Assembly: GCA_021203545.1 (NCBI GenBank)
Contig: JAJQAZ010000130.1
Location: forward strand, 1 to 64,000
Length of the DNA stretch: 64,000 nt
DNA from: Tannerellaceae bacterium
Lineage (GTDB): Bacteria; Bacteroidota; Bacteroidia; Bacteroidales; Tannerellaceae
Reading direction: 5' to 3'
A program made the translations under genes and the position numbers. Below are positions 41,378-51,280 of the stretch, one piece after another (position 1 is the first letter of the stretch; each line of letters opens with the position of its first letter). Under the pieces are notes generated by a model, which searched no databases, was not told where the DNA came from, and saw only the letters and a program-made list of their open reading frames with translations.

Positions 41378-41601
41378 AGACGTAATACATATTATAAATT
41401 CTCATACATTTAGACCTTTGTAAGAAACCTTGCTATTGAACTTTATTATTGGCATCCCGGTATCCGGGATGTCAGTAATTTTCCAAAACCTGGGATTAAC
41501 AACTAACTGACATAATATAGAGATTTTTTTTGCGATCAGTTTTATGACCAATGTGGAAATAAACGTTTTTTGAGATTAATAATTTATAAGTTACTGGTGT
41601 T

Positions 41602-41641
41602 ATCCTCCTGCTCCTTGTGGTAAAGAGCAGGAGGATTTTTT
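41602..41641 (+). terminator. Strong rho-independent terminator, distant from GH2
   Basis: Perfect 12-bp stem ATCCTCCTGCTC/GAGCAGGAGGAT with an 11-base loop, followed by T5. It lies 225 bases after the GH2 stop, so it either ends a long 3' UTR or belongs to a small RNA in 41400-41640. Confidence 0.85.
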
Positions 41642-41773
41642 ATTAAAAACCCCTTCCTCCGGATCTATTTTATATATACATCTTTTTCAGGCCGGAGGCC
41701 TACCTTATGTTAGACATAGCGCGATCTAATGTTAATACATATCTTTTATGTGTTTTTCACCCTTGAAAAGGGC

Positions 41774-42001
41774 AGTTTAGTTCAGCCCACGGCAGAATGA
41801 GCGTAGTGAATGGCACCGTGGGTTGATACAGCATATAACATCTGCGCCCTAACGGGGCAACGCTGTAATTACAAATTAATTATGATGTGGGAAATGATTT
41901 TATGGCAGTTTTTAGCTGGGCCTTCAGCCCGAATAAACGGGGTATATGCTAACCCACGGTGCCATTCACTACGCTCATTCTGCCGTGGGCTGAACTAAAC
42001 T
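41774..42001. repeat. Perfect 51-bp inverted repeat with 126-bp centre
   Basis: Left arm 41774-41824 and right arm 41951-42001 are exact reverse complements (inner ends CACCGTGGGTT and AACCCACGGTG). Flanks CCCTTGAAAAGGG and CCCCTTATCAGGGG look like a further outer pair. The centre has GCTGGGCCTTCAGCCC. No ORF of note. Possible REP-derived element, MITE or structured RNA. Confidence 0.85.
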
Positions 42002-42144
42002 ACCCCTTATCAGGGGCGAAATAATAATTTACCAAAGGCTTTATGGGGAATTGACATTCAATCCTGTCGGAATTACAAATGCCTGAATATAAAAAAGATA
42101 TGTGTTTTATAGGGTCAGGATCTCCTGAATCAGAAAGAGCGGGG

Positions 42145-42188
42145 AGTGCAACTCCCCTCAATCCAGTGTGCAACTCCCCTCATCCGGT
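42145..42188. repeat. Degenerate 22-bp array I (two units)
   Basis: Units at 42145-42166 and 42167-42188 share GTGCAACTCCCCTCA and differ in the rest. One of four intergenic arrays with a 21-22 bp period. Confidence 0.6.
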
Positions 42189-42290
42189 ACTAATAGAATC
42201 GGTCAATGAGTAACCAGTAACCGTCTGTTGTATTAGAGATGACATGTATAGAAAAGCGGCAATTTCTATACATATCAAACTATATACTTT

Positions 42291-45200
42291 TTACAATAAA
42301 TCTTTCAAATACTCCGTAGGAGATTTACCGTATTGTTTCTGGAAACAGGTGGAGAAATAGGCGGGAGAGGAGAAGCCGGCCATGAACGCTATTTCGTTGA
42401 TGCGGTATTCGCCTTCTTTCATCCACTGGATCGCTTTTTTCAGACGGGTGATCCGTATGAATTCTACGGGTGATAATCCTGATATTCCTTTTACTTTGCG
42501 GTACAGGCTGGAGGTACTCATGCCCATTTCGGCAGCGATCATATCTACATTTAACTGTTCGTTGGTAATATTTTCTTCGATGAATTCGTTTAACCGTTCA
42601 AGGAACAGGGTATCCATTTTGGAAAGTGCCAGCGAAGAAGATTCAATATTGGGCTTTTCAACGTAGGATGTTTTTAATAACTCCCGGTTTTTTAACAGAT
42701 TGCTAACCTGGGTTACCAGCAGTTCGAGCGAGAAAGGTTTTTCTATATAGGCATCCGCTCCGTTGTTCAGCCCTTTCAGGCGTGCCTGCAACGAATGTTG
42801 AGCCGTTAATAATATGATAGGTATATGGCTGAAGTTCACATCGTTCTTCACTTCGTTACATAAATCGTAGCCATCCATTATGGGCATCATAATGTCGCTG
42901 ATAATAACTTCGACAGGGTGTTCCTGCAATAGTGCCAGGGCTTCTTTTCCGTTTCCGGCACTCATTACCCGGAAATGTTCCGCCAGTTCGCCTGCTATGA
43001 AATGTAGCATATCTTTTTGATCTTCCACTATCAGGATCAACGGGCCGGAACCGGTTTGTGCGGACACTTCCGGTTCTTTCGTTTCCGGAGTAGTATCTGC
43101 AGCTAGTTCCAGCGAAGTACTTTGTTTTAACGGCAGGGTTATTTCGAACCGGTTCATGCCACCGGTCGTATGGTTGTAGGTAATTGTGCCGTTGTGCAAT
43201 TCAACCAGCGAATGTACCAGCGAAAGCCCAATACCGCTGCCGGGTTGCGAATCGTTCTCTTTCAGGCGGTAAAAGGGTTTGAATATATTCTCTTTTTCCT
43301 GTAGAGGAATTAGCTTACCGTCGTTGACCACTATTATTTTAAAAACCTCCGGTTGCTCTTCCGGTATCTGTATTTCCAGCCGCACGAGGCTTTCCGAATA
43401 TTTATTGGCATTTGTCAGCAGGTTGCTTGTCATCTTGGCAAATGCTTCCCGGTCTATGTAGGCTTCCACCGGATAGCCGGGAGCAGTATATATAAACTCT
43501 TTTTGGTTCGTTTCTATGGTTGTACGGAAGCGGCTGATGATTGCATCCAGCCATAAGTTTATATCTGTTTTGATGAAATTCAACTGAAAGCCTTTGATCT
43601 CTGTTTTCCTGAAATCCAATAGCTGGGTACTTAAGTCCAATAGCCGTTGGGTGTTTTTCTCTATGATTTCCAGATACTCCCGGGTTTGTGCAGATGCATC
43701 GTCTATACGCATGATCTTTTCCAGGGGTGCTTTTATTAGCGTAAGCGGTGTACGTATCTCGTGTGTAATGAACGTAAAGAACTGGATTTTCGCATCGTAC
43801 AGTTCTTTCTCCTTTTTATTCTCAAATAGCTCCTGATTGTACTGGTGACGTTTTACTAATTGTGTTTTTTGTATTGATAGAAGAAGTAGATGATTAAAAG
43901 AAGAATACAGATGTACAGTATCAACGCCCATTTGGTTGCCCAGAAAGGAGGGGTTATGATCAGAGGCAGGGTTGCGATATTATCCTGCCAGATACCGCTA
44001 CTGTTGGTAGAGCGTACCCTGAATACATATTTACCGGGCGACAAGTTGGCAAAAGTTACTTCGCGGTTGTGGTTTACATTTGTCCAATCCTTATCTATCC
44101 CCTCTAACTGATAGGCATATTGTATGGCCTGTGGAGCGGTAAAACTGATAGCGGAATAGGATAAAGTAAAGGTAGCGTGATTATAAGGTAACTCAATGGC
44201 GTCTCCCGACCCTTCGTTATCCGGCAAAGAAGGGGCATGAATATAAAGCGGGGGAGTAAAATGATCCGTCTCGAATTCATCCGGTTTAAAGGAGATTAAC
44301 CCACTGATAGAACCAAAGAAGAGTGTACCGTCCGGACTCTTATAGGAAGAACTGAAATTAAATTGCGATTCGTGTAAGCCGTCTACATGCGAATAGGTTT
44401 TTATCTGCTTGGTTTCTGGATCGAAACAGACCAGGCCGTTTGCCGTACTAATCCATAAAGAACCGTGCGCATCTTCCAGGATGCGGTATAAGATATTACT
44501 GGGAAAATCTGTTTCCGGAAAAATCCGTTCGAAAGAATCAGTCGAAGCCTGGTAACGGGCCAGTCCGTTATTGGTAGTAACCCAGATATCCCCTTTTGAA
44601 TCTTCATAGATAGAGGTGATATTGTTTTGGAGGATTGTCTGGTTATTCCGGTTATCACTTGAGTAACGTATCAACTGGTCGCTCTGTTCGTTATAGCGGT
44701 AGAGTCCATTCATGGTACCCACCCAGATATTCCCGTTGCGGTCTTCATAGATCTGCCGCACCAGGTCATAGATGGGTTGCCACCGGGAAAATGTATTCGT
44801 TTTTTTATCGAAAGCAATCGTACCGTTCGAAGTTCCAATAATAAACCGGCCTGTAGATGTTTTATAAAAGCAAAGAATAAAATCGGTAGGTAGGGTTCGC
44901 CCGGTATTTTCAATGGTATATCGTTGAATGATCTTGCCCGTAGAAATCTTTAATACATCGATTCCCCTGTTATAAGTACCCACCCATAAGGTATCCCCTT
45001 CGGCATAGAGGCCATGAATGTTGGTTGCGGAAAGCGGGTACCGCGGGTTATTCAATGAATAATTGGTAAATTGGCCTGTTTGCGGATCGTATTTATTGAT
45101 TCCGTTGTCTTCTGTTCCGATCCAGAGATTGCCGTATTGATCGGGACATATTTCCCGGATAGCGTTTCCTAACAGGCCGGGGTGGGTTTTACCTCCGATA

Positions 45201-46183
45201 AAGCTATTGAATGAAACATAGCTTTTCGGTAGATAATTGATTCCACCAAAGAAACTCCCTACCCACATACCCCCTTCCATATCGCGGGTGATAGAATAAA
45301 CGGTATTATCGGCAATGGTATATTCGTCGGTAAGTGATTTGGTGAGATGTTTTACCGTACGGTTTAAGGCATCATATATAAAAATACCCGATTCCGTACC
45401 GATCCAGTAACAATTCCGGTTATAGGCAGTGATGGTCCTGACCTGTGCCGGTGGGGTAATATCTTCTATCTCCTGGTTATGAAACCGGTATAATTTGGCA
45501 CCGTCGCGGTCGGTACCTAGTAAGATACCCATTTCCGGTATTTCGCAAATGGCCGAAATATTGGCCTCCTCGTGCAGAACCGGTACCCTGGTGAAGGCAT
45601 CGGCCGTGGGTTGATAGATATAGAGGTTTTTTGAATCCGAGAAAAATGGAAAACCATTGTCACCCATGGCTACATTCCAGGCATGAAAATAATCTTCGGG
45701 CGGGTAATAGCGTGTTTCGCCGGTTTGTAAGGAGTAGGTAACCACTAAATTTCCACGGATAAACCAGAGGTTTTGCCGGCTGTCTTCCCTGACAGAAGAG
45801 AAATACACATCCTGTTCGTTCTCGAACGGGAGAAACCTCCTGTTGAAACTTTCCGTTACCGGATCGTAATAGCAAAGGCCGGATGACGTACAAACCCATA
45901 TCCTCCCGGCGGAATCTTCAAACAGGGAATGGATACCATTCCCGGACAGGCCGGTAGAATCCTGCGGGTTATGTTTATAGACCTCAAAGGTATAGCCGTC
46001 AAAACGGTTTAACCCCTCTTCCGTACCGAACCACATATATCCGCGGCTATCCTGCAAAGAACAGTGCACGGTATTGTGCGATAATCCGTCCTTATTCGTA
46101 TAATGGCGGAATTTATAATTTTCCGCAGTCAGGGGTATACAGGTCAAAACTAATAGAATTGAGGTAAAAACAGCTATCTTCAT
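42291..46183 (-). pseudogene. Hybrid two-component system regulator, frameshifted at the membrane junction
   Basis: In HTCS proteins one chain senses an oligosaccharide in the periplasm and binds DNA in the cytoplasm. Order: signal peptide (MKIAVFTSILLVLTCIPLTA), many two-component-type beta-propeller repeats (YMWFGTEEGLNRFDG, NLWIGTEDNGINKYDP, NIWVGTMNGLYRYNE), Y_Y_Y domain, one membrane helix (WALILYICILLLIIYFFY), histidine kinase with FITHEIRTPLTLIKAPLEKI, HATPase, receiver with VIISDIMMPIMDGYDL, and a C-terminal AraC helix-turn-helix. Directly after the helix an A6 run (near 43866) gives YQYKKHN-stop; A7 would give YKKTQLVKRHQYNQELFENKKEKELYDAKIQ and join the halves into about 1,300 residues. 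It is divergent from the SusC-3/SusD pair and is probably its regulator. The ATG at 46183 is chosen for the signal peptide. Confidence 0.88.
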
Positions 46184-46541
46184 ATAAGTAAACATTCGTT
46201 ATCTACAAACTTACATAAAAATCAGGAAATATATATTCTGTTGGTAGGGATTAAGAAAAAGAAATACATCATTCATTCAGGTTACATTTGTGTTAATAAT
46301 AAGTGTACGAGACGTTTTTTTTCTGGTTTTGCATTGCAATCTAAAAAAATATACTTCCTTTGCTTCCAGAGAATTCCACTTTTGTTAACGATAAAGAGCA
46401 ACTATTTATGAAGAAAACCAGTAAACCCCCCATATTTTAATACAATATAACAATTAAATAACTAAAATAATTTTATTCTGAAAATCACTAAATATCATTT
46501 CATGAGAAAAACAACTAAATTTTTATCAAACATTTAATTTT
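46184..46541. promoter_or_regulatory. Divergent control region between HTCS and susC-3
   Basis: About 358 AT-rich bases expected to hold both promoters and the HTCS binding site. TTTTG at about 46328 and ATACTTCCTTTGC at about 46351 are promoter-like but not an exact TAnnTTTG match. No gene is visible. Confidence 0.45.
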
Positions 46542-49526
46542 ATGCTAAAAGTAAAACCAGGAGAAAAGAGGGCAACATTAACGTTAATGTTGGTTGCACT
46601 ATTCTTACTGAATAGTACAATAGGATTTACACAAAGCTTAACCGTGACCGGTGTTGTGCGCGACAACACCGGGGATCTGTTAATTGGTGTAAACGTTGTT
46701 GAAAAGGGAACTACTAATGGAACAATCACCGGTATTGATGGTGATTTCTCATTGAATGTGGATAGAGGGAAAACGCTCGTTTTTTCTTATATTGGTTATG
46801 AACCACAGGAAATTGTTGTTAACCAGAATGTTATTAATGTAACGTTGTCGGACGATACACAGAGGCTGGACGAAGTGGTAGTCATTGGTTACGGTAGCAT
46901 GACCCGCAAGGATGTGACCAGTTCTATCACTACAATCAAAGCCGAAGACCTGAACGTGGGTGTATACACCTCGCCTGCGGAATTGCTTCAGGGTAAAGTT
47001 CCGGGCTTAACGATTACTACAAGCAGCGACCCCAACGCAAACCCCTCCATTACCCTTCGTGGTGCCTCTACTTTCCGGGAAGGAGCAGCGATGGAACCTT
47101 ATTATGTGATTGATGGAGTGCCCGGTGTATCGCTGGCTACTGTTGCTCCGGACGATATTGAGAGCATTGATGTGCTCCGTGATGCCTCGGCAACCGCTAT
47201 TTATGGTTCTAAAGCCGCCAACGGGGTAATCATTGTTACCACCAAACGTGGTAAAGCCGGACAGACATCTGTTAATTATAGTGGATATGTGGCGTTTAAC
47301 CGGATCCGGAAAAACCTGGATATGATGAATGCGGACGAATACAGGTCTTATATTAACGACAATAATTTTTCTATGGACCCGAACGAAGATTTCGGTGGGT
47401 ATACTAACTGGCAGGATGAAGTACAACGTACCGGGGTTTCTACCAATCACAATGTTTCGATGACTGGAGGTTCTGAAAAGACCCGTTATAGTGCCAGTAT
47501 CAACTACCTGAAAAATGAAGGCGTTATTAAGGGCACAGATATGGAGCGTTTTATCGGACGTGCCTTTGTGGAAACCAAAACATTGCAGGACCGGTTAAGA
47601 CTTGCGTTTAACGTGAATGCAAGTGTAACCCAACAAAATAAAGTGCCTTCCCTGGACCAGGGTAGAAGTGTGTTTGACGCCATGAACTATTATCTGCCTG
47701 TCTCGCCGGTGAAAAACGAAGATGGCAGCTGGTTCGAATATACCGGGCGTTCACAATATTACAACCCGGTTGCATTGATCGAAGAGAATACCGATTTTAC
47801 AAAAACCAAACGTATTCAGGCCAATGCGAAAGCAACGTTGCAGATTCTTCCGGAGTTGACCTATGACATTGATCTTTCTTACCAGAACGAAAATATCAAT
47901 TACAATTCCTATTATTCTACTAACTCGCCGTTGGGAACTAACGGTAGAGCCTCCCGCGCTTCTGTTGAAAACGAGAAGAAAATGATGGAGATGTATTTCA
48001 ACTATGATAAAACTTTCAACGATGTGCATAAATTCGGTGCCATGGTGGGTTACTCATGGGAAGAAAACAACGATAACGATGGTTTCCGGGCTACTACCTC
48101 CGGTTTTGTGAGCGATGATCTGCTCTATTATAACCTGGGTATGGGAAATGTGGTGGAAATTGATGAAGCCGGTTTTGGCAACTATTATCTGTCTACTTTG
48201 CGGATGATCTCGTTCTTTGGACGTGCCAACTACTCTTTTGCGAGTAAATACCTGCTACAGGCAACTGTTCGCCGTGACGGTTCTTCGGCATTCGGGTCTA
48301 ACAACCGGTGGGCTACTTTCCCTTCGGTTTCTGCCGCGTGGCGTCTGGGTGAAGAAACTTTCATCAAAAACTTAGATGTCTTTGATGACCTGAAATTCCG
48401 TGTGGGCTATGGTGTGAGTGGTAACTCACTGGGTTTCGATGCGTTTACTGCCGTACAACGGTATAGTTATACCGGCTGGTATACCGATTCCAATGGGAAT
48501 AATGCACATACATTGGGTGCTGTGGCCAATCCTAACCCGGACTTGAAATGGGAAAAAACCGGTATGTTCAACGTGGGGCTTGATTTTGCATTCTTCGGAA
48601 ACCGGCTGGGAGGTACTGTGGAATATTATAACAAAACAACGAAAGACCTGATTTATAATTACCCGGTATCTACCACACAGTATATTTACAACTGGATGAC
48701 TGCCAATGTAGGCGAGGTGAACAACAAAGGGATTGAAGTTTCCCTGTATGCAACTCCGGTACAGACAACAAATTTTACATGGAATACAAGTATAAATCTT
48801 GCTCATAATAAAAATGAAGTGAAAAAGATTTCGAATGACCAGTATTCTGTAAGCTATATTGAAACCGCCAACCTGGGAGGCCCGGGACAGTCCAACCTGA
48901 ATATTCAGCGTATTGTAGAAGGTTCTCCGATCGGACAATTCTATGTCTGGGAGTGGGCCGGCTACAATGAAGACGGGGTTTCGGTATTCAATGAATACGA
49001 TGAAGACGGCGAACTGACCGGTACCACAACAACACCGGATAAGAAAGACCAGCGTGCCAGCTATAATGCACAACCCAAGCTGAATGTAGGCTGGAATAAC
49101 ACCTTTAATTTCAAAAAATTCACATTAACCGCTTTCTTCCAGGGAATGTTCGGACAGCATGTAATGAATGCAACGGCAGCCCGTTACTCGTATGTATCGA
49201 ATGCAAGTAACACGAATCTGTTGAAAAGTGTGGTAAACGATCATAATCCGAATGATTTTAATGCGCATTACCTGTCAGACCGGTATATCGAGAATGCAGG
49301 TTATTTCCGTTTGCAGACGCTTTCATTGGGTTATAATTTTGGTAAAATAGGGAATTGGGTGAACAACCTCAATCTGTATGCTACCTGTAATAATGTATTT
49401 GTAATCACTAAGTACACAGGGCTTGATCCTGAAGTTTATCTGGGTGGATTAACTCCGGGTAACGACAACCGTCAGACCTATCCGAGAACCCGTACATTTA
49501 TGATTGGTGTGAATATTAATTTTTAA
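46542..49526 (+). CDS. SusC-type TonB-dependent transporter (SusC-3)
   Basis: A 994-residue transporter, closely similar to SusC-2 from the signal peptide on (LTVTGVVRDNTGDLLIGVNVVEKGTTNGTITGIDGDFSLNV against the matching part of SusC-2). Domains: signal peptide to about residue 30, carboxypeptidase-like domain, TonB box DEVVVIGYG, plug with YYVIDGVPG and SIDVLRDASATAIYGSKAANG, barrel ending FMIGVNINF. No STN domain. Fully open frame. SusD follows within 15 bases and the HTCS regulator is divergent. Main differences from SusC-2 lie in barrel loops, suggesting a different glycan. Confidence 0.95.
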   Translation: MLKVKPGEKRATLTLMLVALFLLNSTIGFTQSLTVTGVVRDNTGDLLIGVNVVEKGTTNGTITGIDGDFSLNVDRGKTLVFSYIGYEPQEIVVNQNVINVTLSDDTQRLDEVVVIGYGSMTRKDVTSSITTIKAEDLNVGVYTSPAELLQGKVPGLTITTSSDPNANPSITLRGASTFREGAAMEPYYVIDGVPGVSLATVAPDDIESIDVLRDASATAIYGSKAANGVIIVTTKRGKAGQTSVNYSGYVAFNRIRKNLDMMNADEYRSYINDNNFSMDPNEDFGGYTNWQDEVQRTGVSTNHNVSMTGGSEKTRYSASINYLKNEGVIKGTDMERFIGRAFVETKTLQDRLRLAFNVNASVTQQNKVPSLDQGRSVFDAMNYYLPVSPVKNEDGSWFEYTGRSQYYNPVALIEENTDFTKTKRIQANAKATLQILPELTYDIDLSYQNENINYNSYYSTNSPLGTNGRASRASVENEKKMMEMYFNYDKTFNDVHKFGAMVGYSWEENNDNDGFRATTSGFVSDDLLYYNLGMGNVVEIDEAGFGNYYLSTLRMISFFGRANYSFASKYLLQATVRRDGSSAFGSNNRWATFPSVSAAWRLGEETFIKNLDVFDDLKFRVGYGVSGNSLGFDAFTAVQRYSYTGWYTDSNGNNAHTLGAVANPNPDLKWEKTGMFNVGLDFAFFGNRLGGTVEYYNKTTKDLIYNYPVSTTQYIYNWMTANVGEVNNKGIEVSLYATPVQTTNFTWNTSINLAHNKNEVKKISNDQYSVSYIETANLGGPGQSNLNIQRIVEGSPIGQFYVWEWAGYNEDGVSVFNEYDEDGELTGTTTTPDKKDQRASYNAQPKLNVGWNNTFNFKKFTLTAFFQGMFGQHVMNATAARYSYVSNASNTNLLKSVVNDHNPNDFNAHYLSDRYIENAGYFRLQTLSLGYNFGKIGNWVNNLNLYATCNNVFVITKYTGLDPEVYLGGLTPGNDNRQTYPRTRTFMIGVNINF
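46573..46672 (+). promoter_or_regulatory. Three consecutive inverted repeats in the 5' coding part of susC-3
   Basis: Hairpin 1: perfect 20-base palindrome CAACATTAACGTTAATGTTG (46573-46592). Hairpin 2: arms TTGCACTATTC (46594-46604) and GAATAGTACAA (46610-46620), one C-A mismatch, loop TTACT. Hairpin 3: 10-base arms CCGGTGTTGT and ACAACACCGG around GCGCG (46648-46672). Spacing is the same as in susC-2. Confidence 0.85.
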
Positions 49527-49539
49527 ATGAATGAATGGT

Positions 49540-51183
49540 ATGAAAAAAATAGAAATTAAATATATCTTACCGGCAGTGGCTGCATTGATTTTAGCAACAA
49601 GCTGTACGGACCTGGATGTGGATATTAAGTCACAGCTTACAAAATTCCCGGATACGGAGGCTGCTATCGAAGCTGCGTCTGCCGATGTATATAATGCTTA
49701 CAGAGGTGCTATGGGGCGCGACCACTGGTTTGTGCAAACGGTTTCTTCTGACGAGGCCGTTGCGGTATCACTGGGAGCCGACTATTACGATGAAGGTAAG
49801 TATATGCAGATGCACCTGCATAACTGGACTCCGAATAATGTGATGCTGGGTATATTTACCCCGGCCATGAGTGGAGTAACTTCGTGTAATACGGTTCTTA
49901 CTATGCTGGACGACGATGATAGTCCGAATGCCGCACCTATCCGGGCGATGCGTGCCTTGTATTATTTTTATCTGATGGATAATTTCGGAGGGGTTCCTAT
50001 TGTTACTACACTGGTAGACGAAAACCCACAACGTGCCACCCGCAAAGAGGTATGCGAATTTATTGAATCGGAACTCCTTGCCATACGGGATAACATCACC
50101 ACAGAAGTAAATTCGGTTACTTATGGTAAACCTACCCGTTATATGGTAGATGCGTTGCTGGCAAAATTATATCTGAACTGGGCCGTTTATACGGCTTCGG
50201 ATGTGGCTTTCTATGAACCTACGGATAATAATCCGAAGCTAAATGATGTGGTGGCTATGTGCGATGATGTGATTAGCTCCGGTAAATATGATTTAAGCAA
50301 TGGGTATCGGGAAAAATTCTTTCCGGACAACGGTTCCCATATCAGGGATTTTATTTTTGTCATTGAGTTCGACCGTGAAAGACAATTGGGTATGACCTAT
50401 GCCCGTTTCTGGATTCACAGGAATTGCCAGAAGCAATTTGCAGACCTGCCCCAGAGTGTGGGTGGAAATATGCGTATCCTTCCTGAATTTTATGATAAGT
50501 TTAATCTGGAGGGAGACGAACGGAATGAAACAATCCTGACCGGTAAACAATACTATTGGGAAAATTACCAGGAAACTGACAAAGCTTTTACGATTGAGAC
50601 TACTCCCCGTGGTTTCGACCAGGATTATTCAGGTGCTGACGCCGATGACCCGTTTGAATGGCATCTGGAACTGACCAAAGAAATTACTGTCCGTGAAGAT
50701 GGAAAAGAGACGCTGGATTGTGGAAACGACCTGAAGGGACGTTCCATGGGATACCGGTCTATCAAATTCTATATGGATACGGATGTTACGGCAGCAAACG
50801 AGCGTAACCAGAGTAACGATGTACCTGTTTTCCGTTATGCGGATATCCTGTTAATGAAAGCAGAGGCTATTTTGCGTGGTGCAACGGCTACAAATGGAGA
50901 TACTCCGGCAAGCCTGTTAAACCAAATCCGTGCCTATGTAGGTGCACCGGCTTTTGTGGGTACTCCTACGCTGGAGGATATTCTGGATGAGCGTGCACGC
51001 GAATTTGCAGATGAATCGTGGCGCCGGAACGACTTGATCCGTTACGGTAAATTTGAAGATAACTGGGGATTCCGTGGCGAATTGTATCCGCAAGGACTAA
51101 CAGAAAAGTTCCGTCGCATTTTCCCGATCCATATCGATGTGATGAATGTAAACACACACTGGTCACAGAACCCGGGCTATTAA
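49540..51183 (+). CDS. SusD-type lipoprotein (partner of SusC-3)
   Basis: A 547-residue surface lipoprotein. SPII signal AALILATSCTDLDVDIKS, TPR-like helices (PIRAMRALYYFYLMDNFGGVPIV), RYMVDALLAKLYLNWAVY, and C-terminal VFRYADILLMKAEAILRGATA, LDERAREFADESWRRNDLIRYGKFEDNWGF and NTHWSQNPGY. Paralogue of the SusD at 17463, but with an intact C-terminus. The ATG at 49540 is chosen to give the usual lipoprotein signal; an in-frame ATG lies at 49531. Confidence 0.93.
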   Translation: MKKIEIKYILPAVAALILATSCTDLDVDIKSQLTKFPDTEAAIEAASADVYNAYRGAMGRDHWFVQTVSSDEAVAVSLGADYYDEGKYMQMHLHNWTPNNVMLGIFTPAMSGVTSCNTVLTMLDDDDSPNAAPIRAMRALYYFYLMDNFGGVPIVTTLVDENPQRATRKEVCEFIESELLAIRDNITTEVNSVTYGKPTRYMVDALLAKLYLNWAVYTASDVAFYEPTDNNPKLNDVVAMCDDVISSGKYDLSNGYREKFFPDNGSHIRDFIFVIEFDRERQLGMTYARFWIHRNCQKQFADLPQSVGGNMRILPEFYDKFNLEGDERNETILTGKQYYWENYQETDKAFTIETTPRGFDQDYSGADADDPFEWHLELTKEITVREDGKETLDCGNDLKGRSMGYRSIKFYMDTDVTAANERNQSNDVPVFRYADILLMKAEAILRGATATNGDTPASLLNQIRAYVGAPAFVGTPTLEDILDERAREFADESWRRNDLIRYGKFEDNWGFRGELYPQGLTEKFRRIFPIHIDVMNVNTHWSQNPGY

Positions 51184-51228
51184 TTTAAAGCCTCAACATA
51201 TTTCCGGATTAAATCCGGAACTTTCTGA

Positions 51229-51265
51229 ATGCGTTTCCCGTAATGGGGAACGCATTTGTTTTTTA
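51229..51265 (+). terminator. Terminator after the SusC-3/SusD operon
   Basis: ATGCGTTTCCC against GGGGAACGCAT (one mismatch) with a 5-base loop, followed by TTGTTTTTT. A smaller TTCCGGATT/AATCCGGAA hairpin lies at 51202-51220. Confidence 0.75.
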
Positions 51266-51267
51266 TG

Positions 51268-51275
51268 TAAGTTTG
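51268..51275 (+). promoter_or_regulatory. -7 box of the mnmD-like gene
   Basis: TAAGTTTG matches TAnnTTTG. The ATG at 51281 is 5 bases downstream, implying a nearly leaderless mRNA. No well-spaced upstream TTTG was found. Confidence 0.5.
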
Positions 51276-51280
51276 CAGTG

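Larger units (their letters stand above)
41378..42290. other. 913-bp intergenic region rich in repeats
   Basis: No protein gene is supported. It holds a small hairpin CATCCCGG/CCGGGATG near 41454, a strong terminator at 41602, a perfect 51-bp inverted repeat at 41774-42001 and a two-unit 22-bp repeat at 42145-42188. Confidence 0.7.

Noticed and set aside
41810..41998. A 62-residue open frame inside the 51-bp inverted repeat element
   Set aside because: It is mostly made of the two arms read in opposite directions; a chance frame.
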